Shown here: positions 45,922 to 56,907 of the stretch, one piece after another
Layout: every line of letters starts with the position of its first letter
Numbering within the stretch: position 1 is the first letter of the stretch
Assembly (NCBI GenBank): GCA_963971285.1
Contig: OZ020248.1
Location: 21,225,873-21,289,872, forward strand
From: Astropecten irregularis
Taxonomy: Eukaryota; Echinodermata; Asteroidea; Paxillosida; Astropectinidae
Direction of reading: 5' to 3'
Length of the DNA stretch: 64,000 nt
Position numbers and translations under genes: made by a program
Notes under the pieces: generated by a model
The model's input: only the letters and a program-made list of their open reading frames with translations
Databases searched by the model: none
What the model was told of the DNA's origin: nothing

Positions 45922-46254
45922 AGGTATGTTACATGATTGGTAAAGGTCACAGAACAGCACTCACACTTTTTCTGATCTAGGATATCGAAATAATAAATCG
46001 GACATCCGAGTCACTAGAAAATAGCGAAAACCAGACTCAATTTTTCTTATAAAACATACAGAATGGTTTCGATCTTACCCCGAGATCAAAACTGTTTTTG
46101 GTTTTGTTGTACTAATTTTTTTGATAAATACACCATTTCAGGCGGAAATATTTTTACGGTATGTTTCTACCAGCACCATCTTTATACTCTGAAAGTTATA
46201 GGTTAATCTGTGAACATTTCTGTTTGGGTATGATACCAATCCTGTACTGTACCT
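45922..46254. mobile_element. TTAA-flanked element, related subfamily
   Basis: Ends aggtatgttacatgattgg and ccaatcctgtactgtacct, with TTAA at 45918-45921 and 46255-46258. The right half matches the AGGTAGTATC family (accatttcaggcggaaatat, tctgaaagttataggttaat). The left half resembles the AGGGATGGTACAG family at 48720 (gtcactagaaaatagcgaaa), so this looks like a hybrid of the two families. Confidence 0.65.
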
Positions 46255-46258
46255 TTAA

Positions 46259-46951
46259 ATCCAAAACATACTCAAAAATTGTGTCGCCGCCATCCCCCAT
46301 AGCCAAAGCTCTATCAATATAAACCTGCAGCCACTAATTGCAGTTTTCAATAATGTTTCTTTCCTCACAGTATAAATCAGTAGAAAAATAGTGGAGACAT
46401 TTGAAATAATGGTGCGAGTAAGAAAACACAGTAGATATTTAATAACCATTATAATACATGTATATATACATGTTTAGTGTATGTATATGTGTATATATTA
46501 TTATTTCATTCTTTGAATGGTTTCATTTAGATTGATTTAGCTTTTCTTTTTGTTTACATTGCACAGTTGGTCATAATAACCATTATTTAATCAGCTGTTT
46601 AAACAATTTAAAACAGAAACGTTTTCTGTAAAACTGAGTCGAGTTGGCAAGGGTTGGTGCACATGTAGACTGTACGCAGCCTGGCTCGGTTTCAAATATA
46701 CTTGTATTGTAATTGTAAATAAAGTGAGGTTATGAAATTATGATGTAATAGATCAATCTTTGGGGTATAAAACCAAATGAAAAATCACTTGATATTACAA
46801 AATGTTATTAATTGGGATTTGAAAATGATTTCATTTTTGTTTTTTTGTTTTTTTTTGTTTAATTGTTTAATTGTAATAAAAAATCACCTTGTAAATGTCA
46901 GACATTGAACATTTTCGCTCTTGTCTGTATTTGTTTTGAGCCCTGTTTTTC
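46259..46951. other. No recognisable gene
   Basis: AT-rich with a tgtatata run near 46454-46500; nothing coding. Confidence 0.45.
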
Positions 46952-46955
46952 TTAA

Positions 46956-47206
46956 AACGTACTATTATACTTTGGTAACATACCGGAACAGTAATCTTCA
47001 CAGATTTACCTACATGTATAACTTACAGGGTAAGTAACTAATATCAAGATGATGGTGGTAGAAACATATACCGTTAAAATTGTTCTGCCTGAAATGCTTT
47101 GTTTAACCAGAAAAGAGTAAAACCAATGACCAAAAACAATTTTGATCTTACCATATGGGACTGAAATTTACACAGATGACTGTACCTGTATCTTCCTTGA
47201 TATTTT
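46956..47206. mobile_element. TTAA-flanked family, partial reverse copy
   Basis: It begins after TTAA at 46952-46955 with a decayed end (aacgtactattatactttgg). The family interior follows in the reverse orientation, and the copy breaks off after tcttccttgatattttt. The 128-bp centre is missing. Confidence 0.6.
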
Positions 47207-47477
47207 TTTAATTCATTGCAGTTAATTTGCAAAAACAGATCACTCTTTTTCTTCATTCTTCTTTTTTTATTTCTGTATTTTGTTAAGTTTGCACTAAATC
47301 TAAACAACATATGAAGAACTCGTAGGCAGTACGTGGGGTTGGACTGGCATTTTACTTGGAGATATTTTTCAAATCCTAAACATGTTAACATGTACTTTTC
47401 TTTATTCTGTGAATATGCAGTTTATGTGTTTATTTCTGTATTTGATGTTGAGCTTGTGGTACTATAGGTCACTTCAT

Positions 47478-47818
47478 AGGTAATATCATACTTTGGTTTT
47501 TGTCAAAGAAATGCAGATTCATGGGCACAAATATCAAGGAAGATACAGTAACAGTCATCTGTGACATTTCCAGTCCCATACGGTGCCCACTTTTTGAGAA
47601 AACAGTGAAAAACGGTCACAGTATTTCTTAAGTCTTTTCTCTTTTATTTTTGATCTTATAAATGATCCCAAAAAAATGTGGTCTTTGGTTTTACTCTTTT
47701 CTGGATAAATACAGCATTTCTGGCACAAACATTGTAACAGTATCTTTCTACCATCACTATCTTTATACCCTGTAAGTTATAGTTAATTCTGTGAAGACTT
47801 CTGTAGTATGATACTACA
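47478..47818. mobile_element. TTAA-flanked family, copy at 47.5 kb
   Basis: Left end aggtaatatcatactttggt, right end gtagtatgatactacat with TTAA at 47819-47822. The left flank no longer has TTAA. The interior is near consensus. Confidence 0.7.
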
Positions 47819-48263
47819 TTTAAGGCATCCATCTGTGGGTTACAAGCAAAATATTCAGTCTTAAAAAGTCCCCTTCCCAACCCTGAATTTTCATCGTCCA
47901 CTCAGTGAAACATCGTAACATAGTCTCATGCCAGGCAAGAATGGTGCTTCTAAGAAATTATCCAGCAGCATAAAACAATTAACAGGTGTCACTAATTATG
48001 ACTAGTTAAATAGAATTAAGAAACAATGAAATGAAGAGTTCATTTGCAAAAACAGATATCAACAGGTGAAAAATTCACTTTATCATGCTTTACATTTTAT
48101 TATTTATGGAAGCAGTGCAGTAGTGTATACTTTAACATATAAAACTCATCACTTTGGATAATAACAATACTTAAGCACAGTAGCGTATACTTAAACATAT
48201 AAAGCTCATCATTTTGGATAATAACAATACTTAAGCGCAGTAGCATATACTTAAACATATACT

Positions 48264-48537
48264 AATAACTGTAACAGCAACGATAGGGCGAAATTCGCAT
48301 AGGGTCGTGCGCAAACTTTATTTACCTATTTCTAAATAACCTTAAAACCGATTGACTTGAAATTGATATATTTTCCTAATGGGAGCATTCTCCATCTTAT
48401 ATAAAAAAAAACGGACAGTAAAAATGTTTCTTTCAAAGGTACTTGAAACGTTAGGGGGAAGTGGAATTTACCCCTAACAGCCGATTTCCCCCGTACCGTC
48501 GACTTTTAATGCAAAACGTTTCCCCCTAACGTAGTCA
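48264..48537. mobile_element. Insertion in the satellite array (unclassified)
   Basis: About 274 bp with no match to the array. It has CCCCCTAA/TTAGGGGG-type inverted phrases (gttagggggaagtgg, tttccccctaacg). Weak end similarity, ctaataactgtaac against the reverse complement gttaatgactacgtt, suggests short decayed terminal repeats. Confidence 0.5.
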
Positions 48538-48719
48538 TTAACAATATGAAACTCATCATTTTGCATAATAATAATAATTCAGCGCAGTAGCATATACTTA
48601 AACATATAAAGCTCATCATTTTGGATATAACAATACTTAAGCGCAGTAGCATATACTTAAACATATAAAACTCATCATTTTGGATATAACAATACTTAAG
48701 CGCAGTAGCATATACTTAA

Positions 48720-49086
48720 AGGGATGGTACAGAACTGGTGTTTGCGACAAAACCGTTGCTAACAGTGAAAGCACATTATGTAATCCATCATATACCTTAA
48801 CTGACAAACCTGTAGAAGTTTGAGGTCAATCAGCCATCTGGGTCACAAGAAAATAGTGAAAACCCGTGTACGGAGAACTGTACACATTTCAACGAATGAA
48901 TAAAACGCTTCGAAGCGATTTATTCCAATCGGAAAATAGTTTCATTTATTTCTCAACGAATATGGCATTTCAGACAAAAACATTTCATGGGATGTTTTCT
49001 CCTATCATCACCATTATACTGTGTAAGTTTTATGTGAATCTGTGATTATGAAGTGTATTTTGTCTTACCAATTCTGTACCCTCCCT
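48720..49086. mobile_element. piggyBac-type short element with exact TTAA duplication
   Basis: The ends AGGGATGGTACAGAACTGG and AGGGAGGGTACAGAATTGG (reverse complement of the right end) are 17/19 identical. TTAA at 48716-48719 and 49087-49090 flanks them. Removing the element and one TTAA rebuilds the satellite sequence catatacttaaacatataaa, so the empty site is known. It is 367 bp and non-coding. Confidence 0.9.
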
Positions 49087-49392
49087 TTAAACATATAAAG
49101 CTCATCATTTTGGAAACATATAAAGCTCATCATTTTGGATAATAACAATAATTCAGCGCAGTAGCGTATACTTAAACATATAAAGCTCATCATTTTGGAT
49201 AATAACAATAATTCAGCGCAGTAGCATATACTTAAACATATAAAACTCATCATTTTGGATAATAACAATAATTCAGCGCAGTAGCATATACTTAAACATA
49301 TAAAGCTCATCATTTTGGATTATAACAATAATTCAGCGCAGTAGCATATACTTAAACATATAAAGCTCATCATTTTGGATTATAACAATAAT

Positions 49393-49768
49393 AGTCAACT
49401 TGCAAGTATTTTATTTATCTTAAAACAAGTGTCGGATTTCAAATTTTCCTGCATGTCTATTCATCAATTAAACATACATGTGTAGGCCTAAGCATTGACC
49501 AGAACAATGCATTGATTAGACATTCAACACTAACCCTGTAATATCTCTAACCAGGTCAATCATTGCGTTTATTAAGGGCTGATATTTTGATCCAGAATGA
49601 TAGTTTCCTTATAGATGTATCAACACTCCCCTCTAATTAAATGAAGGAATATATGATTGAAGTATGATTATTGTCAGGAATGTGATGTCTTCTGTTAATG
49701 TGTAATGTGATACCATGTGGTGTAATCACAACCTTCATGACATCCTTTTCAACAAATCATCATAACAC
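49393..49768. other. No recognisable gene
   Basis: AT-rich; nothing seen. Confidence 0.5.
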
Positions 49769-49980
49769 CAGGGGCCAATTTCATTGAGATGCTTAGCACC
49801 AAAAAAATGCTTAGCACAAAAATAACTTGCTCAATAAAACAAACCACCATTGAAAATTCCATTTGATATTTATGGTCGGCGAACAACAGCCAAAGAACAA
49901 CCACAAGTGATACACAACACACAGAAATGTCATGCTTAGCACATTTTTGCGCTAAGCAGCTCTATGAAATTGGCCCCTGG
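49769..49980. mobile_element. GGGGCCAATTTCAT element, compact copy
   Basis: Both ends are present: ccaggggccaatttcattga and ctatgaaattggcccctgg. It is about 212 bp, with gcttagcaccaaaaaaatgc on the left and gcgctaagcagctc on the right. Confidence 0.85.
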
Positions 49981-50404
49981 TTGAATCATTTTACCTTCTG
50001 ACATTATCACGTTGATCTGAACTGAACCGAACTTCAAAAAGTCAACCTTTTGATTCCCCCAAACTTTATATTTTTGTGAAGAATCGAAACATTCAGGTAA
50101 AATCAAAATATAACATACTTTGTCAGAAATTGTAATCTTCATAAAAACTGCAACTTGTGTGAGAAATGCATGCCAGCGACAAGTTTACATTATGTTCACT
50201 CCTGAGTATACATAGAACATTTAAAACGAATCTTAATTCAAATTCAGTAAAAAAATGACTGTATAGAGCATATGTGTGTAGCGAAATAAACAGAACATTT
50301 GACTTGTAATTATACACGTTTACAGCACAGTTTACAAACAAATTACCAGTAGATATTGTTTTTGTTAGCTTTTTTTCTTCAAGGCTTTAGTGGCAGATAA
50401 ACAC
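49981..50404. other. No recognisable gene
   Basis: Two short minus frames (49936-50142 and 50123-50341) show no motif. Confidence 0.45.
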
Positions 50405-50662
50405 CAGGGGCCAATTTCATAGAACTGCTTAGCACAAACATTTGCTAAGCATGACATTTCTGTCTTAATAAAAACAGGGTTAACAACCAAATGTCCACGT
50501 GTTGTGTATAACTTGTGATTGGTCTTTAGATGTTGTTCACTGACCATGAATATCAAATGAAATTTTGAAGGGTGGTTTGTTTTATTGGGCAAGACATTTT
50601 TGTGCTAAGCACTAAGCACATTTTTGTGCTTAGTGCTTAGTAGCTCTATGAAGTTGGCTCCA
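50405..50662. mobile_element. GGGGCCAATTTCAT element, longer copy
   Basis: From caggggccaatttcatagaa to ctatgaagttggctcc, with a doubled aagcacatttttgtgcttag palindrome just inside the right end (50613-50640). Confidence 0.8.
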
Positions 50663-50806
50663 GATTACATGGAATGCATGGCTTTTTACATTTTGGCAAA
50701 ATGACATTAAACAATTACCATTTAAGGTTTATCACAAATTTTATATTTTAAGAGAGGGTGCTGCCGCAAAGCATTATGGGATATATCTGGGTCGAACTGC
50801 TAGTTC

Positions 50807-51017
50807 AGGGGCCTTTCTCAAAGCTTGGCTCCGGCTCCGGCTCAGGCTCAGGTTCCGGCTTCGTCTCTGTAATCCATATGCTGATTAATATAACTTGTGG
50901 TTTTTCATTGAAGCTGAAACTCTGTTTTCTTTTTCAAACCAGAGAATCTACTTCCGAACCGCTGCCAAAAGTTTCAAAAGTTTAACACCCAGTTTTTTTC
51001 GAATGGATTCACGAAAT

Positions 51018-51048
<31 letters not shown>

Positions 51049-51310
51049 AGCTTTGAGAAAAGCCCCTAGAACACAGTGGGTTTACAAAGCTCAGGCTCAG
51101 GCTCAGGCTCCGGCTCCATATTTTGTGAGTGCATTCTAAATTGACGGGTTGGCCCATCAAAATAGAGGCGTTCGGCTATGACTCAGAAGTAGATTCTCTG
51201 GTTTGAAAAAGAAAACAGAGCTTCAGCTTCAGCTTCAATGAAAAACCACAACCTATATTTTCAGCATATGGATGACAGAGCCGGAGCCTGAGCCTCCATG
51301 TTGTAAACCC
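50807..51310. mobile_element. Pair of GGAGCC-rich inverted-repeat elements in palindrome
   Basis: Element 1 (50807-51067) has ends aggggcctttctcaaagct and agctttgagaaaagcccct. Element 2 (51078-51310) has ends gggtttacaaagc and ttgtaaaccc. Their interiors (50870-50955 and 51187-51275) are reverse complements of each other (ctctgttttctttttcaaac, gagaatctacttc). Both contain ggctcc/ggagcc hexamer runs just inside the ends. The result is a ~500-bp imperfect palindrome. Confidence 0.75.
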
Positions 51311-51778
51311 TCCTCTACAAATTATAAAGATTTTACTCACTGCCCAAAAGTAACCATGTGGTGCCCTTTCGACCCTTGTGCATCCCACAATCCCTAGCGG
51401 TCGCTATTTGCAATAGATCTTTCTTTTGTTTACAAACACTGACATGCTAGTTGGCAATACTTGGTATGGGCGGCCAAATGTTGCAAATCATTTCGTCTTC
51501 TTGACAGACGGCATGACCAAATTCAACATAATTTGGAAACTTTCCATAGCTGTACAAATTCATACCATCATTGCTTGTGTTGTTTCCATTACATTCAGCA
51601 ATATCTTTCAACGTTTATGAAACGTTGTGTACAAATTGTGTTCAAATTGTGGGGTTTTTTTACCTGGCTTTGACGGCTCGCCATAGTTTCCGCCATCTTG
51701 GTTGGCAAAAACTCAGGCTGTGACGTTGCAAAAGAAAGGTCTATAATCACTGACCTATCTATTCCCTCTAGAATTGCT
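51311..51778. other. No recognisable gene
   Basis: Two overlapping plus frames (51426-51673) have no domain. Confidence 0.45.
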
Positions 51779-52468
51779 CCAGGTGCGGATCTACAGGGGG
51801 CTGTAGCCCCCCAAAAATTTTGTCTAGCCCCCCACCCCCAACCCCCCTCCCCCAACCCCCAAAAAATTGCAATTGAAAAAAAAAAATTCTTGAAAATACT
51901 GGATCTTTTCAGTTATTAGGCGCCAATGGCAAACCATGCTTGCGCAATTGTGAGCATGCGCGCGTTGTATTGCGCGTGCGTGCGCGTGCGCTGTTGACTC
52001 AAGACCGCCTCTCCAAAAGTCTCCCATTACATAAAAAACGCGTAGTGTATGATATAGCCTAGGGCATGTTTTTCGACCCCAAATAAGACATAGCATGCAG
52101 AAGCGAGTGTTAGATGAACCCAAAATATTGGGTCTTCTAGCCCCCCCTCCCCCCCCCCCCCTCCACAAAAAATAAAAATAAAATGAGAATAATAATAATA
52201 ATAATGGCTCTTCTAGCCCCCAGAAATATATTGGCTTTGGGGCATTAGTGTCGTTTACGCCACCCATATTATTTTCAGTATTTATTTGGGGTAAGGAAAC
52301 AGTTGTTTTTTTTCACTGAAATATTTCCGAAATATGTTCATTTTAGGGTTTACAGGACCCACAAATATTTGCTTTAAGTAAAAAAATCTCATTTTGGAAC
52401 AGTAGAAGGTAAATTAATATTGTGGGTGGCGTAAAAGACACTAACCCCGGCTTTAGAACCGCGCCTGG
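51779..52468. mobile_element. Inverted-repeat element in the C1q gene 3 flank
   Basis: Left end CCAGGTGCGGATCTACAG; right end reverse complement CCAGGCGCGGTTCTAAAG. The flanks attgct and atcgct could be a decayed 6-bp duplication. It contains C runs (agccccccc) and a gcgcgtgcgtgcgcgtgcg tract (51976-51994), and is non-coding. The right end lies about 33 bp past the stop codon of the C1q gene. Confidence 0.6.
52281..52286 (-). terminator. Candidate AATAAA polyadenylation signal
   Basis: TTTATT on the plus strand gives AATAAA on the minus strand 216 bp after the C1q stop codon. It lies inside the inverted-repeat element, so the mobile sequence may supply the 3 end of the transcript. Confidence 0.35.
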
Positions 52469-52501
52469 ATCGCTTAGGATGGTTGTAGTATTTGGTTTTG
52501 T

Positions 52502-53452
52502 CTATTCGTAAAGTAAGAATCCACTGAATGAGTTGTATAAGCCACGCACCTTCCCATGGACATACAAATACACCTCGTCCCCATCTTGGAGGACAAGCAA
52601 CACACTATTAGATACCTGATCGTCTTCATCTGATGGAGAACTGTTGGCGTGGGCAAGATTGGCACCATTTCTTTTCAGATATACATTGAGGTAACTACCA
52701 GAATTCTTGGTCAGAGAGAACATAAAGACGTAGGTGCCCGGGATATTACATGTGAAGGTACCCGTCTCAAGACTGATGTTGGTACCCGGCGCAAGCGTTA
52801 ATGTACTAGTGAAGGGCGTACGGTTATAGCCAATAGACTCATAACTCGTCCTCCGCTGCATTGTAAAGGCTACTTGGTGGATGGTGGGTGCTTCCCCTTG
52901 GTTCCCCTTCTCACCCTTCAGACCAGTTGCTCCAGGTAATCCTGGTTGACCACGTTGACCATTCCTTCCAGGCACGCCATCTTCCCCTTTAGGTCCAGGG
53001 TTCCCGGGCTCTCCTTGCTCACCCACGGCTCCAGTCTCCCCTCCGTCACCTTTGGGCCCTGTTAGACCAATTGGCCCAGTTGCTCCAGCTAATCCTGGTG
53101 GACCACGTGGACCCATATTTCCGGGCACGCCCATGCCATCTTCCCCTTTAGGTCCAGGGTTCCCGGGCTCTCCTTGCTCACCCACGGCTCCAGTCTCCCC
53201 TCCGTCACCTTTGGGCCCTGGTAGACCAATTTCACCCTTTGGACCCACTGGTCCACAGTGTCCTGGTTGGCCTGGTATACCGGGGATGCCTGGTATTGCA
53301 GCAGGTCCCTGGCAGCACATTTGACCACACTCTGGAGCAGTAGGATTCATATCACTATCTGCAGGAGCATGATCGGTAATATCAGCTTGTAGCTTGAGTA
53401 AATCGCTCGTCAGGATGGAGACAACGAGGAGAAATATCAGTCGCTTAGCCAT
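52502..53452 (-). CDS. Secreted collagen-like C1q-domain protein
   Basis: An intact 316-residue protein. Residues 1-23 are a signal peptide (hydrophobic FLLVVSILTS). Cysteines 42, 46, 47 and 66 probably link chains. Gly-x-y repeats run from about 52 to 187, with one interruption at GEDGMGVPG (residues 104-111). Residues 189-316 form a C1q head with the hallmarks GTFTCNIPGTYVF and FSGFLLYE. C1q-domain lectin-like proteins trimerise through the collagen stem and bind microbial or self ligands outside the cell. The ATG is preceded directly by cttcacattttag, a good splice acceptor, so an upstream 5 UTR exon is likely. The collagen stem contains an internal duplication. The exact ligand is unknown. 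Confidence 0.93.
   Translation of the reverse strand: MAKRLIFLLVVSILTSDLLKLQADITDHAPADSDMNPTAPECGQMCCQGPAAIPGIPGIPGQPGHCGPVGPKGEIGLPGPKGDGGETGAVGEQGEPGNPGPKGEDGMGVPGNMGPRGPPGLAGATGPIGLTGPKGDGGETGAVGEQGEPGNPGPKGEDGVPGRNGQRGQPGLPGATGLKGEKGNQGEAPTIHQVAFTMQRRTSYESIGYNRTPFTSTLTLAPGTNISLETGTFTCNIPGTYVFMFSLTKNSGSYLNVYLKRNGANLAHANSSPSDEDDQVSNSVLLVLQDGDEVYLYVHGKVRGLYNSFSGFLLYE
52976..53219 (-). repeat. In-frame duplication inside the collagen stem
   Basis: The 85-bp stretch 52976-53060 is repeated exactly at 53135-53219. The offset is 159 bp (53 codons). The protein therefore has GPKGDGGETGAVGEQGEPGN twice. Identical DNA, not just protein, points to recent expansion. Confidence 0.9.
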
Positions 53453-53526
53453 CTAAAATGTGAAGGGAAAAGTGGAAAACAAAGTGCAGGGTTATAGAAA
53501 GATAAGACACCAAGAAATTAGACAAC

Positions 53527-56214
53527 TACGGAAGCCGGTTAGTGCCAGGGGTTAATATTTTTTTGACATGGGGGGTGAATGTTTTTTTCGCGATTGCGTG
53601 AGAATGTTTTTTGCACATGGGCTGTGAATGTTTTTTTCGCGATTGCGTGTGAATGTTTTTTGCACATGGGGTGTGAATATTTTTTTCGCAATTGCGTAAG
53701 AATGTTTTTTGCACATGGGGGGTGAATGTTTTTTTCGCGATTGGGTGAGAATATTTTGTGCACATGCGGTGTGAATGTTTTTTTTTTGTAGCAGTTATCT
53801 GGCGGCCGCCACATAATTATCTGGCGGCCGCCACTTTTGTGACTTTTTTAAGAAGAAAAACAGAATATCTTAATGAATGAAGACTTTCATTTATACTTTT
53901 GGTTTAATTTGTCCTCTATAATAGGTTTTTCTTGTGTTGGTGGTGTTTACAACAATTTTTTACTGTGCAAAATACACGATGTCATGTAGGCCTATATGTA
54001 TACACTGTACGTGTGAGGCAATATTCTGAGAACTGTACATGTATGTGCCTAGCACTACAATGTGAAATTTACATGGGATGTTCTTATCATCTTATGTTCC
54101 CAGTGTAATGTACAGGGTGTCCAAAAAAAATCGACACTTTTGAAGTGGCTGCCAAATAAACAAATATTTGATTCTTGAGGGGAACGGTTGATATGTATTG
54201 AAAGCTCATACACTCAACTTTCATATTATGACACCAAAAGTCCGAAAATAATTCATTTTTGGGTGAGAACTGCTTACTTTTGTTAAGGCTTTGGAAATTA
54301 GGTTGCGCAGGAATTGACCCTCCGATTTGTTTAGAGGCGAGTCCTTTGGAGCTTAGGGAATGGAGGCTGATATGACAAATTCATGATCAATTGCGACCAC
54401 TTTAGGTTTGCTGAGTGAATTTTATAGTTTAGTAAATCAAAATGATATGCATTAGTGAAAAAAAATTGCATTCATGATTGTAGCATTGTAACTTTCCCTG
54501 GTACTCATTGGAGTTTGAGTCAGGATGGGGTGGTGCTACATAGTGCAGGGGAGGACGTTGGGATAGGGTTGGACTTTGTTGGGTGGATGGGATGAAGAGC
54601 CAAGAGAACATTTTTCCAAATTGGACTGGTTGTTACTACCCATTTACACATGAAGTCAATCACAATCTCTCAGTACAGTCAATCAATCAATACCATCAAT
54701 TACAAAGTCCTACCCAATCTTAACTCTCCAGCAACATGTAGCATTACCCCATCCTGACTCCTATGAGTACCAGGGAAATTTACAATGTTACAATAATAAA
54801 TGTAACTTCTATTCACTCATGAATAATATTAATCCCATATAAACCACATATTGCACCCAGCAAACCATAAATGTTTCCTAATCATCCCCAAGTCTGTATA
54901 ACCATGTATAATGCAATCTATACAATGTATACTGTGCACATAATACTTCTGTCATTATTAGCTCTTATACTGACATGCAAATGGACAAGCTATGAAATCT
55001 CTTTGAATGTTGTCATAAACAAGCATCCAATCAGCAAGAAAGCAGTAAACATGTATAGTATGCCTGTTTAGTGGCAGTCAGTATCATTGTATGCTTTTGA
55101 TGTTGTTTGGGCCCTTTTTTCCCAACATGTTTATGAATTCAATGCCCAAGTGAAAACAAGACATGCGTTATGGGTTTTTAAAAAAAATGACTATAATAGT
55201 AAGATGCTATTGCATTAAACAATTAAAAGATAAATTTAAATAAAAAGATCGAATATAAAAATCAGATTAAAATGGTTAAAATCCGAGTTTTGGTTTTGTT
55301 TTTTTACTGATTTAAATTATGATTTTGTATCAACCTAAAATGTATTCTCAATTTAAGGGAGCTAGCCTCATTTGTGAATACAATAGCTGCCGTAAGATGG
55401 TGATCCATGGCTAATGATTTTTGGAGCATCGAGAAAAGACTTCTGAACCGTGAACTGATAGAGTGTACTGTACCCTAACATTGGTATCAGATTATCAGTA
55501 TGTCCGAAAGATATCTGCTACACAAAATATTCACACCAAAAAATGTCAAAGAAATATATTCACGCAACCGCGAACGAATCATTCAGTTCTCAGAATATTG
55601 CCTCACACCACAGTGTATACATATAGGCCTACATGACATCGTGTATTTTGCACAGTAAAAAATTGTTGTAAACAACACCAACACAAGGAAAACCTATTAT
55701 AGAGGACAAATTAAACCAAAAGTATAAATGAAAGTCTTCATTCATTAAGATATTCTGTTTTTTTTCTTTAAAAAGTCACAAAAGTGGCGGCCGCCAGATA
55801 ACTGCTACAAAAAAAACATTCACACCGCATGTGCAAAACACATTCTCACGCAATCGCGAAAAAATATTAACCCCCCATGTGCAAAAAACATTCTCACGCA
55901 ATCGCGAATAAAACATTAACCCCCCATGTGCAAAAAACATTCTCACGCAATCGAGAAAAAAAAACATTCAACCCCCCATGTGCAAAAAACATTCTCACGC
56001 AATCGCGAAAAAAACATTCACCCCATGTGCAAAAAACATTCTCACGCAATCGCGAAAAAAATATTCACACCCCATGTGCAAAAAACATTCTCACGCAATC
56101 GCGAAAAAAACATTCACACCCCATGTGCAAAAAACATTCTCACGCAATCGCGAAAAAAAACATTCACCCCCATGACAAAAAAATATTCACCCAGGGCACT
56201 AACGGGCTTCCGTA
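53527..56214. mobile_element. Foldback transposon with tandem-array arms
   Basis: A 2688-bp element. The ends TACGGAAGCC are perfectly inverted, and GACAAC flanks both sides (53521-53526 and 56215-56220), a 6-bp target duplication. Each arm has an outer array of ~49-bp units (gcgattgcgtgagaatgttt, tttgcacatgggg): about four units on the left, seven on the right. A matching block follows with ggcggccgcca and taggcctatatgtat (left to about 54035, right from about 55590). The interior has a second inverted pair (54470-54560 and 54720-54830) but no gene. Frames encoding KKHSHAIAKK-type peptides are array by-products. It was presumably moved by enzymes encoded elsewhere. Confidence 0.9.
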
Positions 56215-56243
56215 GACAACAAACGACCACATCCGATTCAATA

Positions 56244-56735
56244 AAGGTGATATCATACTTTTTGTTAAAGAAATACAGATCCATTGGCAAAAATATTAAG
56301 CAAGATACATTAACACTAACAGTCATCTGTGAAATTTCAGTCTCATACGTTGCTAACTTTTTGATAAAATCGTGAAAAACAGCCACAGTATTTCTTGAGT
56401 CTTTTCTCTTCTATTTTTGATCTTTAAAAGATCAAAAACATTTTTATTTATTTATTTATTTATTTTTTATTTGTTTTGGTTTAAAATGTTTACGGTCGGG
56501 GCATATTTTTGGGTCGGGCGGGTTACGCCAATACAACAATTTTTTGTTTATGGCCTTACCCTGAGATCAAAACTGTTTTCGGTCTTTGTTTGACAAATAT
56601 CTGGATAAATTTACCATTTCAGGCGGAAATATTTTAACGGTGTGTTCCTACAAGCACCATCTTCATACCCTGTAAGTTATACGGAAATCTGTGAACATTT
56701 CTGTTTGGGTATGTTACCAATCCTGTACTGTACCT
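56244..56735. mobile_element. TTAA family copy with extra internal sequence
   Basis: It begins aggtgatatcatacttttt and ends with the tcctgtactgtacct type of right end before TTAA at 56736-56739. The middle (56440-56540) holds a ttta microsatellite and foreign sequence ggtcggggcatatttttggg. Confidence 0.65.
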
Positions 56736-56907
56736 TTAAGTCTACTAACACTGACTCTGATAATCCTGGAAACTTACCTCGCTACTTCATCAATGTGAAA
56801 TTTGCATGTGATTTTTTTTTCAATATATCTACACCCCAAAACTTACGCGTGTAAGAATTGTAAGTAATAAATTGCTGCAAACTGCTCATCAACCGAAATG
56901 ACCTTAA

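Larger units (their letters stand above)
48112..49392 (+). repeat. 60-bp satellite array interrupted by two insertions
   Basis: The unit reads cgcagtagcatatacttaaa, catataaagctcatcatttt, ggataataacaataattcag. Sub-types have 58 bp (caatacttaag). Three units lie at 48112-48263, about three at 48538-48719, and five or more at 49087-49392. Foreign sequence occupies 48264-48537 and 48720-49086. Frames on the minus strand through the array encode a repeated MMSFICLSI peptide that is only a by-product. Confidence 0.9.

Noticed and set aside
49065-49313. Frame with repeated MMSFICLSI peptide
   Set aside because: By-product of the 60-bp satellite, whose period is divisible by three.
53052-53324. Proline-glycine-rich plus-strand frame
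   Set aside because: Antisense shadow of the collagen stem of the C1q gene.
55877-56375. His/Lys/Cys-rich repeated frames resembling a metal-binding repeat protein
   Set aside because: They arise from the ~49-bp foldback array; the inverted left array gives similar peptides on the other strand, as expected from DNA repeats.
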